Shown here: piece after piece, positions 1-7,117 of the stretch
How the letters are laid out: each line of letters starts with the position of its first letter
Position numbering within the stretch: position 1 is the first letter of the stretch
From: an uncultured Eubacteriales bacterium
Lineage (GTDB): Bacteria > Bacillota > Clostridia > Oscillospirales > Acutalibacteraceae
Direction of reading: 5' to 3'
Length of the DNA stretch: 57,140 bases
NCBI GenBank assembly: GCA_949422855.1
Contig: CASPLG010000009.1
Location: 1-57,140 of the forward strand
Position numbers and translations under genes: made by a program
Notes under the pieces: generated by a model
What the model was told of the DNA's origin: nothing
Seen by the model: the letters and a program-made list of their open reading frames with translations, nothing else
Database searches by the model: none

Positions 1-409
1 TCCATGCGTTTGGATGAGCTACCTTTGTCGTTTTAATGTCGCATATCACTAAACCTTGTGGTATTTCGTAAAGTTGATCTAAGGTCATGCCGTATAGCAA
101 AAATTTATGATAAGTTTTAAACTCAGACTGAATTAAACGCCAATCTGAGTGGTCGTTTTTAAATTTTTTGTATGCTTCAATATATCCTGATATGTCGCTG
201 TCCATCCCACAAAAATTGTACTTAGATAAAAATTCAATCGTTCGGTGAATCCTCGTTCCTCGTTCAGATGCGACCTTCAAAGTATCTTCATCAATGTTTC
301 CATAGACTTTTTGATAAATAGGCTTTATTATCTCTGATACCGAAGGAATAGGTAAATCCCCTAAAAAATACGAGTGGGTATCTTCTTTAAAGCTCAGATC
401 ATTACACAT
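1..409 (-). CDS. PD-(D/E)XK superfamily nuclease, phage type (3' end beyond the window)
   Basis: The reading frame is open from ATG at 409 to the left edge, about 136 codons, so the C-terminus is missing. It has a GTRIHRTIE segment (the G-x-x-x-H motif of RecB/Cas4-like nucleases) near residue 50 and a DIKTT segment (the D...E/D-x-K-type catalytic strand) near residue 125. These motifs in this spacing are typical of small PD-(D/E)XK nucleases found in prophages and other mobile elements, which process DNA ends. The start overlaps the stop of the upstream Cys-rich gene by 8 bp, so they are translationally coupled. Motif reading is direct; family assignment is by eye. Which DNA it cuts is unknown. 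Confidence 0.6.
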   Translation of the reverse strand, partial: MCNDLSFKEDTHSYFLGDLPIPSVSEIIKPIYQKVYGNIDEDTLKVASERGTRIHRTIEFLSKYNFCGMDSDISGYIEAYKKFKNDHSDWRLIQSEFKTYHKFLLYGMTLDQLYEIPQGLVICDIKTTKVAHPNAW

Positions 410-713
410 CTTTATCACTTCTTTTTATACATTGGGGCTGAGAGCAATATATTTTTAAGTTCAAGTAGTCAATCTTTCGTAGCCACTCGCATTTTGAGCA
501 ACGTAAGAATACAGCCTTATCAATTTTTGATAGATGGCTGTACCTATCGATTTGATTATTTAATTTCACGTTTTTTAATTGTTGCTCTTTGTACTCCATG
601 GGTATAAATCTGGGCATTTGGCGAAGCCTCGTTATACAGGATTTGCATATTTTCCCCTCAAATTTATCTTTTTCCTTCCATCTTAGGCATATTTCACATT
701 GATTCTCTTCCAT
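402..713 (-). CDS. small Cys-rich, zinc-finger-like protein of a mobile element
   Basis: A 103-residue protein with four Cys pairs or near-pairs: CEICLRWK near the N-terminus, CKSC at about 23-26, CSKC near 73 and CSQPQC near 90. This pattern suggests one or two structural zinc-binding knuckles. A good ribosome binding site (AAAGGAGT) lies just upstream of ATG 713. It sits between another Cys-rich mini-gene and the nuclease gene on the same strand with almost no spacing, the usual layout of a phage early operon. No specific family is recognised. It could be a DNA- or RNA-binding accessory protein or an antirepressor, but nothing in the sequence decides this. Confidence 0.55.
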   Translation of the reverse strand: MEENQCEICLRWKEKDKFEGKICKSCITRLRQMPRFIPMEYKEQQLKNVKLNNQIDRYSHLSKIDKAVFLRCSKCEWLRKIDYLNLKIYCSQPQCIKRSDKDV

Positions 714-718
714 TATAC

Positions 719-952
719 CTACTCCTTTATTTCACTACATTCTGAATCGGAAAATTCTTCTTGATAGTCTATGAACTCAGCTGTTTGTCTGTAATGTAAA
801 TTCAAGCAATCCTCGCAACAATCTATATTATATAGAGAATAATAATCGTCTCCGGAATAAATCCAGTCTCCACAAAAGTAGCACTTCAATACTTTTTTAG
901 CTTCATTGTCTGGCGGATCTAGCCAAGCTCTATCATTTAAATTCTCTAACAT
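719..952 (-). CDS. small CxxC/CxxC zinc-ribbon-like protein of a mobile element
   Basis: A 77-residue acidic protein with CYFCGDWI at about residues 24-31 and CCEDC at about 45-49, a classic two-knuckle zinc-ribbon spacing, followed by an acidic tail. A strong AGGAGG ribosome binding site precedes ATG 952. It is the first gene of the leftward run 952-1 and ends 5 bp before the next start, so all three genes are probably one transcript. Proteins of this size and pattern are common in clostridial prophages and conjugative elements. The function is unknown. Confidence 0.6.
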   Translation of the reverse strand: MLENLNDRAWLDPPDNEAKKVLKCYFCGDWIYSGDDYYSLYNIDCCEDCLNLHYRQTAEFIDYQEEFSDSECSEIKE

Positions 953-1109
953 ATTCTGCCTCCTTTTTTGTTAATGGCTTTTTGTGGATGATTTTTAAAA
1001 TTGCTGTTATTTGATTTTCACTTCTTTCCTTCTCTAAAATAATTACTATTTGATATGAATAAGATCGTTATTAAGAAAAGCAAAAGTATTTCATTTTGTT
1101 TTTGAGCAT

Positions 1110-1137
1110 AAAAAACACCTAACTTTTTTGTTAGGCG
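1110..1137 (-). terminator. Rho-independent terminator-like hairpin reading leftward
   Basis: On the minus strand the arm GCCTAAC, a six-base A loop and the arm GTTAGGT are followed by six T. It would stop leftward transcription about 160 bp upstream of the small Cys-rich genes, so it may insulate them from antisense reading of the recombinase region. The stem is only 6-7 bp, so the strength is uncertain. Confidence 0.5.
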
Positions 1138-1344
1138 TTAGACTATACAAATTAATCTAGTTTATTCTAACATATGGATAAAAGAGAATTATATAAAAAG
1201 CTAGGATATTATTGAAAAATCATAAGTACAAATTTGTTTATGCCCGAGAACAGTACGATTTTTTCTAATATATGACAAACTCCGTGTGGGTAAAATGTTA
1301 TTGGAAAAAGTGCATCACTATGTTGTTATATAAACTTAAATAAG

Positions 1345-1502
1345 ATGTTTAAAACGTCTGTATCGAAAAACAATAATCGAGTAACAATAACTATAAGTAA
1401 AGAATTAAAAAACGACTTGATGTTCGGGTTCAGAAAGAAAAATGTTCTATAGCGAAGTTATGTTCAAAAATGATTAAGGATTTTATTCTAAAAAATAACT
1501 AA
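1345..1502 (+). pseudogene. frameshifted ribbon-helix-helix (CopG/Arc-type) regulator
   Basis: Starting at ATG 1345, the frame encodes an N-terminus ending in RVTITISKELKNDL, which is the strand plus start of helix of an RHH DNA-binding fold, then runs into TAG at 1450. Shifting frame at 1417-1419 continues the expected sequence as DVRVQKEKCSIAK and then a second helix ending at TAA 1500-1502. One missing base at 1417-1418 explains the break. The rebuilt product is about 52 residues, the size of a stand-alone RHH repressor. It lies 39 bp upstream of the serine recombinase gene on the same strand, the position of an element regulator. It could be a decayed gene, a sequencing error or, less likely, a programmed frameshift. 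No clear ribosome binding site is visible. Confidence 0.5.
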
Positions 1503-1540
1503 CTTCTTAATATATACTTATTTTAGGAGATGAATAAATA

Positions 1541-2971
1541 ATGAAAATAGGTGCTGCATATATAAGGGTATCCACAGAAGATCAAATAGAGTTTTCCCCC
1601 GATAGTCAAATTAAAAAAATTAAAGAGTATGCAAAAAGTAATGATATTGTTCTGCCAGAAGAATTTATATTTATAGACGAGGGTATTAGTGGAAAATATG
1701 CAAAAAAACGTCCCGGTTTTATGAAAATGATAGGGATAGCAAAAACAAAACCAAAGCCTTTTGATTTAATATTAGTGTGGAAATTTTCGAGGTTTGCTCG
1801 CAACAGGCAAGATAGCATAGTCTATAAGTCTATGCTACGAAAAGACTTTAATATAGATGTCATATCTATAACAGAACAATTATCAAATGATCCTACATCA
1901 ATTTTAATTGAGGCTCTCTTAGAAGCAATGGATGAATATTATTCAATCAATTTAGCACAAGAAGTAAAAAGAGGAATGAATGAAAAGTTTTCAAGAGGTG
2001 GGGTTGTTACGTCTCCTCCGTTTGGGTATAAAATGGGAAAAGATCGTTTTGAAGTGGATGACAAAAGAGCTCAAATTGTAAAAATGATTTTCAATGACTT
2101 TATAACCGGAATGGGAGTAAGACAAATTGCAATTAAGTTAAACGATATGGGGATACGCTCAAAGCATGATAACACATTTGAAAATAGGACGGTTGAGTAT
2201 ATTCTTTCAAATCCTGTTTATATCGGGAAACTAAGGCGAAATCTAAATGGAGTCGATAAACATGACCGTTTTCATAGGGGAGAAGATGTCGTTCTTGTGG
2301 ACGGTAAACATAGCCCGATAATTGACCCTAAAACATTTGAAAATGTGCAGCAAATGTTTTTAGACTTAAAAAAGAGATATACAAAGAATGCCAGAAACAC
2401 TTATACTGACTTTATGCTTAGAGGACTTGTGCGTTGCAGCAATTGCGGAAGCACGTTAACGCAAGCGGTAAAAGGTAAATCATTGCAATGTCATAAATAC
2501 GCAAGAGGTCAATGCAACAAAAGTCACAGCATATCTTTAGCTAAGATAAACGAGGCTGTTTTAAAAATGCTTCAGAATGATATGGATAAAGGAGAATTAG
2601 ATATTGCTATTAAAGAAACTAAAGATGATAGCGTTAAAGATGTTTCAGAAATACTACTTAAAAAAGAGTACGTAAAACTAGAAAGAATAAAGTTAGCATA
2701 CGAAAATGAAATCGATTCAATAGATGAATATAGACTAAATAAGACTAAAATATTAGAAAGAATTAAACAGTTAGAAAAACAAATTTCAAAACCTGAAGTT
2801 GACAAAACTTCTATACAAAATAAATTTAAAAAGAATCTTAAAGATGCAATAATAAAACTTAAATTAACTGATTTAAGCGAAAATGAAAAGAATGAGATCT
2901 TGCGGTCATTTATATCTAAGATTGTATTTCACAGAGATAACAATACAATTCAAACATATTATTATGTCTAA
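1541..2971 (+). CDS. large serine recombinase (site-specific integrase/excisionase)
   Basis: A 476-residue serine recombinase. The N-terminal resolvase domain (about 1-150) starts with AAYIRVSTEDQ, placing the catalytic serine at residue 11, and has the conserved arginines in the WKFSRFARN segment. The recombinase domain (about 160-265) includes the PPFGYK turn and NPVYIGKLRR. A zinc ribbon (C-x2-C near 300, then C-x7-C) and a Lys/Glu-rich coiled coil follow. Such enzymes insert and excise prophages and conjugative elements at one site. An AGGAG site precedes ATG 1541. The gene ends only 35 bp before a fragment of cotJC, as expected if its att site lies inside that gene and the element extends to the left. 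It converges with a second recombinase. Confidence 0.95.
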   Translation: MKIGAAYIRVSTEDQIEFSPDSQIKKIKEYAKSNDIVLPEEFIFIDEGISGKYAKKRPGFMKMIGIAKTKPKPFDLILVWKFSRFARNRQDSIVYKSMLRKDFNIDVISITEQLSNDPTSILIEALLEAMDEYYSINLAQEVKRGMNEKFSRGGVVTSPPFGYKMGKDRFEVDDKRAQIVKMIFNDFITGMGVRQIAIKLNDMGIRSKHDNTFENRTVEYILSNPVYIGKLRRNLNGVDKHDRFHRGEDVVLVDGKHSPIIDPKTFENVQQMFLDLKKRYTKNARNTYTDFMLRGLVRCSNCGSTLTQAVKGKSLQCHKYARGQCNKSHSISLAKINEAVLKMLQNDMDKGELDIAIKETKDDSVKDVSEILLKKEYVKLERIKLAYENEIDSIDEYRLNKTKILERIKQLEKQISKPEVDKTSIQNKFKKNLKDAIIKLKLTDLSENEKNEILRSFISKIVFHRDNNTIQTYYYV

Positions 2972-3006
2972 TTATTTTTTTATCATATAACTATATCTTT
3001 TATAAG

Positions 3007-3129
3007 TTTAGAGGTCCGGACGGTGAACTTGGGGCATCACTGAGATATTTAAGCCAAAGGTTTTCTATGCCATACTCACAGCTCAAAGCTATACTAACTG
3101 ACATAGGTACTGAAGAATCAGCACATTGA
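3007..3129 (+). pseudogene. cotJC: internal fragment of cotJC (spore-coat manganese catalase-like protein)
   Basis: The frame from 3013 reads GPDGELGASLRYLSQR, then FSMPY, then LTDIGTEESAH before a TGA at 3127. This is the highly conserved core of CotJC/manganese-catalase coat proteins (usually about 190 residues), covering roughly residues 31-70. Neither the N-terminal nor the C-terminal part is present nearby. The fragment lies exactly between the 3' ends of two convergent serine recombinases. The simplest reading is that mobile elements inserted into cotJC, with the 5' part beyond the left edge. Sporulation genes are known targets of such insertions (the skin element in sigK of Bacillus), and some are excised in the mother cell. 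Whether this one is restored by excision cannot be seen here. Confidence 0.75.
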
Positions 3130-3150
3130 CCTTGTAAATCAGAATAAAGG

Positions 3151-4752
3151 CTATGTATTGCGGCTGTTAGGTAGATTAGGATACAGTACTATTTCGAAGT
3201 CATCAGGGGGGACATGCCATCTGCCGCCTTTATTTTTTGTGTAGACTACCTTTTTTAATATTTCTTTAAGCATATCATTCTTTTGTTTGGGGGTTGGCAG
3301 TTCGGTATAAACTTCCAGCAATTTTTTGATTTCAGTCTTCATAACATTTCTGTTATTTCTTTGATTTAAGTTTTGATTTATGTCTTTTTGCAAGAGTGCT
3401 TTATCTTCTAGTAATCTTTTTAGTTTATCGTTAGTTACATTCGAACGTTTAATAAAGAGCTCCAGAGGATACACTTCTTGTTCTAATAGGTCATACAGTT
3501 TATTAATTTGTTTTTTGGTGTCGTATATTTGTCTTTCCAAGTTTAATAGTATCTGCTGCTTTATTTTTATTTGCTCTAAAGCTTCAAGATTATTATTTTT
3601 ATTATTACACACCACCATATATTCGCTAAGCCAATTTTTTAAAGACTGCAGGATTCTATCTTCAACACAACAAAGCGCACAGCTGACATTGCCGCAATAT
3701 TTATCCGGGCATATCAGAGTATCCGGCTGGTTTTTTCCGGGCTTATATGGGCGTCTAACCATTTTCCGGCCGCATTTACCACATATAACTATCCCTGCTA
3801 AAGGGTTCATGATAGTCTGATTTTTTGTTACGCAGCCGGGGCGATTGTTTTTCATAAAATGCTGAGCTAGTTTAAATGCATTTTCCTCCACAATGGCGGG
3901 GTGCAATCCATTTATTATTATGTATTCACCCTCTGGAGAGCGGGGACGTTTTATTTTAAGTCTGCCGTGTATCATTTTCTTTAAAGCGGGTCGCCAGTTC
4001 CAGCGTATTTTGCCAATGTAAACAGGATTTATCAGTATGTCTCTGATTGAGCTGGCACTCCAGCGCTGTCCCTTTTTAGGCGCAATGTGCATTGAATTAA
4101 GTTTGTTTGCTATCCGTCCGGTGCCGAGCCTGGTGTATGAGCCATCGCACTGCAATTCACCCACCGTGTAGAGTTCAAAAATGAGTTTTATAATTTTAGC
4201 CTCTTCGCCGTTGGGCTTAAGGGTAAATCCTTTATCGTTTTCTATTTTTATGCGATTATATCCATATGGGGGCTGATTTGCAACGTACTTTCCTTCCTTC
4301 ACAGATGAAAGCCTGCCATTTTGCAGACGTCTGTTAATAGTTTTATATTCTCTTCTGCTCATAAACAGGCCAAACTCAAAATATTCCTCATCGAATTCAT
4401 TATTGGGATTGTAGATTTTCATGGGCGTAATAATTTGTGTACTGCTAAACTTAAATGTTTGAGCAACTATACCTTGGTCTATGGTATTTCCCCTGGCAAG
4501 ACGCTCAATTTCGACTACGAACACACCTTCCCACACTCCGGCTTCCACTTCGGATAGTAAATTCTGTATTACCGGACGCAAAGCTATTGTTTCTCCGGAG
4601 ACTATCTCCCGATAATATTTTTCGATAGGCTTTTTGAGTTTTAAAGAAAGCTCATAAAGAATTTTTTCATGTCTTGATAATGTTTCACCTTCTCCATGAG
4701 ATTCCGCCTCTATATCTGCACGAGACTTTCTTAAATACGCACAATAAGACAC
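3151..4752 (-). CDS. second large serine recombinase
   Basis: A 533-residue serine recombinase unrelated in detail to the one at 1541. The catalytic serine is in YLRKSRAD (residue 10). The resolvase domain has the conserved VVEIERLARG segment. The recombinase domain includes QPPYGYNR and INPVYIGKIRW. A zinc ribbon (CGKCGRK, then C...C near 350-365) and a long coiled coil occupy the C-terminal third. It is of the type that integrates clostridial prophages. Its stop lies 22 bp from the end of the cotJC fragment, so this enzyme may own an attachment site at about 3120-3135, with its element stretching to the right. The orphan genes at 5111-6205 would be cargo under that reading. Upstream, at about 4815-4838, GCGTCT and AGACGC form an inverted repeat around a TATAAT-like box. 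Confidence 0.95.
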   Translation of the reverse strand: MSYCAYLRKSRADIEAESHGEGETLSRHEKILYELSLKLKKPIEKYYREIVSGETIALRPVIQNLLSEVEAGVWEGVFVVEIERLARGNTIDQGIVAQTFKFSSTQIITPMKIYNPNNEFDEEYFEFGLFMSRREYKTINRRLQNGRLSSVKEGKYVANQPPYGYNRIKIENDKGFTLKPNGEEAKIIKLIFELYTVGELQCDGSYTRLGTGRIANKLNSMHIAPKKGQRWSASSIRDILINPVYIGKIRWNWRPALKKMIHGRLKIKRPRSPEGEYIIINGLHPAIVEENAFKLAQHFMKNNRPGCVTKNQTIMNPLAGIVICGKCGRKMVRRPYKPGKNQPDTLICPDKYCGNVSCALCCVEDRILQSLKNWLSEYMVVCNNKNNNLEALEQIKIKQQILLNLERQIYDTKKQINKLYDLLEQEVYPLELFIKRSNVTNDKLKRLLEDKALLQKDINQNLNQRNNRNVMKTEIKKLLEVYTELPTPKQKNDMLKEILKKVVYTKNKGGRWHVPPDDFEIVLYPNLPNSRNT

Positions 4753-5110
4753 TGTACCCCTCCAAAATGTAATTTTAATAGGAATTTATATCAAATTAAA
4801 GTATATGCGTCTTGGAGCGCCTATATAATGGAGACGCAATAGGGAAAAAGTGATGCCAAAAAAATATACCTGCAAGAAATTAATTCTTACAGGCTGTAAA
4901 GTATATTTAGAAACATCTCTTGTGCAGTGTGACACAGTGGCTAGTTACGCGCCACAGATACAAAATTCTCAGTTCATATACTTCTCCGGGGTGCAATACC
5001 AGAAAAACAATATATTTTTGTCTGTTAAAGATTTACCCATCTATTATTGCACAACTCACAATTTAAATATGGTAGCGGTTCTTTCTCGGTGGCTGCACAC
5101 CTGTAAACCT
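4753..5110. other. intergenic stretch without a supported gene
   Basis: The rightward open frame 4850-5146 (98 codons) is not convincing: it has no recognisable fold, is rich in scattered Cys and Tyr, and overlaps the end of the gene on the other strand. The only visible signals are a TATAAT at 4823-4828 and the inverted repeat GCGTCT/AGACGC flanking it, which could be an operator for the recombinase gene to the left. No trace of the missing cotJC 3' half was found here on either strand. Confidence 0.4.
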
Positions 5111-5803
5111 TTAAGCGTTCTTTTTATCTGCTATAACGTCTTTTAATCTGTTGCTTATAGCTGCCGACAGTTCATGGAATTTTGATGCATTCGGTGTATT
5201 CCTGGCTTGTGTTGTCAAGGCCACTGCCCTTTTCTTTAAATCTTTTAGTATGTCCTGCTCCTCATCGAAAGAATACCCCTCACTGCCCTTGCCGTTTTTG
5301 GACTCTGATAAGTGCGTCTCAAAAAAGTCAATCAGTGGATCGACATTGCCGGCAACATTAATGGCGTTCATTTGTGCGACAAAAGAAGTTAGGGCAGCCG
5401 CCGCTTTTAACTGTGTCACATAATTTTTCTCAGTTTGTATCCACCTGTTTCTTGGATGCTTCTTGCTTATCTTTTCATCGATTTCTTGTTCTATGGAATC
5501 AACCTGAGATAGGGAGACTCTATATTTTTTACCGAGTTTTTTAAGTGCAGCATCCATTGCTGCCGTAAGATCTGCACATTTATCGTAGATTTGCTTATCA
5601 TTTACCCATTTAAGGGAGGTTTCCAGTACATCTTCATATATTTTTTCTGAAATTTTTTTAGGGTCCTTTATAGTTTTCTCGTAACTTGCCAACTGAGAAA
5701 CACAGGATTTCCTAGCGGCTTTTAGTTCTTTTTCACGCTCATCTGAAAATGCCTCAATATAGGCCTGCTCATACTCTTTGTCACTTTTTAGATAAATTCT
5801 CAT
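5111..5803 (-). CDS. hypothetical helical protein, second gene of an orphan pair
   Basis: A protein of about 230 residues with no family I recognise. It is highly charged and apparently all-helical, with a Lys/Glu-rich N-terminal half, an Ala-rich helical segment in the middle (AAAALTSFVAQ) and an acidic Ser/Gly-rich linker before a final helix. There is no signal peptide or membrane segment. The second ATG (5803) is preferred because an AAAGGG site lies 9 bp ahead of it, whereas it directly abuts the first ATG at 5812. It follows the 5834-6205 gene by 30 bp and is probably co-transcribed with it. Its location beside a recombinase suggests mobile-element cargo. Confidence 0.6.
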   Translation of the reverse strand: MRIYLKSDKEYEQAYIEAFSDEREKELKAARKSCVSQLASYEKTIKDPKKISEKIYEDVLETSLKWVNDKQIYDKCADLTAAMDAALKKLGKKYRVSLSQVDSIEQEIDEKISKKHPRNRWIQTEKNYVTQLKAAAALTSFVAQMNAINVAGNVDPLIDFFETHLSESKNGKGSEGYSFDEEQDILKDLKKRAVALTTQARNTPNASKFHELSAAISNRLKDVIADKKNA

Positions 5804-5833
5804 AAATTTCATCCCTTTCTTAATATATTTACT

Positions 5834-6205
5834 CTACTTTTTGAGTGCTATTTTCAAAGAATTTAATAAATCCTTCTTATCACCGCTTGCAGAGGGGAGC
5901 TTGTAATCTGAAACCTCCAGCTTTTCGAACCTAAGAATGGCATTAATTGTTTTAGCCAAATCTTCTATTTTGCCGAATTCTAACGGGAAACAGATTCCAA
6001 GACGAGGATACTCCTCTTTCAAGTTATTCTTGGAAGTTTCGATGCTTTTAAGTTTTGATAATTCTTTCCATTTTTTTATTTTTGCATCCTCACCCTTCTC
6101 AAAGCTTTCAAATTCAGCTTTATCCTTGAGTTTAAAACCGATTTCTATTTCGAGCATAGACTGACCGCCCATACCGGTACGAAGATCAAATTTTAATGTC
6201 TTCAT
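5834..6205 (-). CDS. hypothetical protein, first gene of an orphan pair
   Basis: A 123-residue protein with no recognised domain. It begins with a beta-like segment (TLKFDLRTGMGG), has a Lys/Glu-rich middle and a Lys-rich C-terminus ending in two predicted helices, and has no signal peptide. A longer open frame starts at 6241, but an AAAGGAGG ribosome binding site 7 bp before ATG 6205 decides the start. It is paired with the gene at 5111-5803. The two lie between a serine recombinase and the rplI operon, where the conserved chromosome begins, so they may be accessory genes of the second integrated element. Confidence 0.6.
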   Translation of the reverse strand: MKTLKFDLRTGMGGQSMLEIEIGFKLKDKAEFESFEKGEDAKIKKWKELSKLKSIETSKNNLKEEYPRLGICFPLEFGKIEDLAKTINAILRFEKLEVSDYKLPSASGDKKDLLNSLKIALKK

Positions 6206-6350
6206 GAAATTACCTCCTTTATTTTTGCATGTGTCAATCATGAATAAATTTATTGACGATTAACATATAATATTATGCTTATTTTTACGGAGAATAATTT
6301 AAGAAAATTTCTTGTAATGAAAAAAGTAGGTTTACCCAAGATAATTTATG

Positions 6351-6471
6351 GAGGTCTGTCTAAAAACTAAAATATAAACAAATCCAACCACTATATATAG
6401 CATCAAAACCGGTAGAATATCACTATGCATGGCAGTTGGAAATTTCAAAAAGACAATTTTCAGACAGTCTC
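6351..6471. mobile_element. 121-bp MITE-like palindromic element
   Basis: The ends are imperfect terminal inverted repeats: GAGGTCTGTCTAAAAAC on the left and, read on the other strand, GAGACTGTCTGAAAATTG on the right (shared core CTGTCT-R-AAAA). Inner segments also pair (AAATCCAACC on the left against AAATTTCCAACTGCC), so nearly the whole element could fold on itself. It has no coding capacity. Size and shape fit a non-autonomous miniature element. No convincing target-site duplication is visible, and no second copy was found in this window. Confidence 0.5.
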
Positions 6472-6556
6472 ATATTTTATTTTCCCTAAAAGAGATTTGC
6501 CCATAAGCACACCAAAAACTGTTCGGACGGCAGCTTTGTAAAGTACAAATTTGTTT

Positions 6557-6592
6557 AAAAAATCAATTAGCCGCCGGAAATCCAGCAGCTAA
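6557..6592 (-). terminator. Rho-independent terminator of the rnjA-gdpP-rplI operon
   Basis: On the minus strand, 46 bp past the rplI stop, TTAGCTGCTGG pairs with CCGGCGGCTAA (11 bp including two G-T pairs) around an ATTT loop, followed by TTGATTTTTT. The position and shape fit the end of the three-gene operon. Confidence 0.75.
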
Positions 6593-6637
6593 CGCAAAAA
6601 CAACTAGAACTAAATTTTTATGGAACCTAAAATACGG

Positions 6638-7117
6638 TTATTTATTTTCCTCTTTTTCTATAACGTTCACATTTATCTTAGCAACTACGCCGGCATGCAG
6701 TCTAACTTCATACGGATAAGTCCCAAAAGAGTCTATCACCTTTAAATCATCGATTAAAACCCTAATTTTTCTCTTATCGACGTCTGTTTTGAATTTCTGA
6801 TTTATAGCATCCGCTATGTCTTGAGGGGTTACCGAACCAAACAATTTGCCGTTTTCTCCACCGACTGCATACACATCAACGCTTTGCCCATCAATAATAC
6901 CTTTAACTTCGTTAGCGTGTGCCAGCTCCTCTGCTTGTCTGCGTTCATCGGCCGCATGCTGTGCCTCGAGCTCCATAATAGCAGCCTTGTCAGCAACTCT
7001 TGCCAGTTTTTTTGGGATAAGACAGTTTCTAGCATATCCTTTTGCAACACTTACCTTCTCACCCTTTTTACCACTTCCCCTTACGTCCTCAAGCAAAATC
7101 ACATCTATTTTACTCAT
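6638..7117 (-). CDS. rplI: 50S ribosomal protein L9
   Basis: A 159-residue L9, slightly longer than the usual 148-150. The N-terminal L9 signature is clear: DVILLEDVRGSGKKGEKV, then GYARNCLIPKKLA, the part that binds 23S rRNA near the L1 stalk base. A long connecting helix (about 45-75) leads to the C-terminal domain (GKLFGSVTPQDIADAI, then the VRLHAGV strand). The ATG overlaps the gdpP stop in TAATG, with GGAGAG just upstream, so translation is coupled. gdpP-rplI adjacency is a common arrangement in Firmicutes. It is the last gene before a strong terminator. Confidence 0.97.
   Translation of the reverse strand: MSKIDVILLEDVRGSGKKGEKVSVAKGYARNCLIPKKLARVADKAAIMELEAQHAADERRQAEELAHANEVKGIIDGQSVDVYAVGGENGKLFGSVTPQDIADAINQKFKTDVDKRKIRVLIDDLKVIDSFGTYPYEVRLHAGVVAKINVNVIEKEENK

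Noticed and set aside
4815..4840. The inverted repeat GCGTCT/AGACGC around TATAAT as a terminator.
   Set aside because: No T-tract on either strand and a long loop; at most an operator.
4850..5146. A 98-codon rightward frame upstream of the second recombinase.
   Set aside because: No known fold, odd composition, and overlap with the opposite-strand gene at 5111. The weak AGGG site and a TATAAT box do not make it convincing.
1224..6557. An identical 17-bp sequence (AAGTACAAATTTGTTTA) at 1224-1240 and 6541-6557, flanking both recombinases, as possible attL/attR.
   Set aside because: The sequence is AT-rich and partly palindromic; one such 17-bp match is roughly expected by chance in 57 kb of this composition. 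The second copy overlaps the T-tract of the rplI terminator, and neither lies at a recombinase end.
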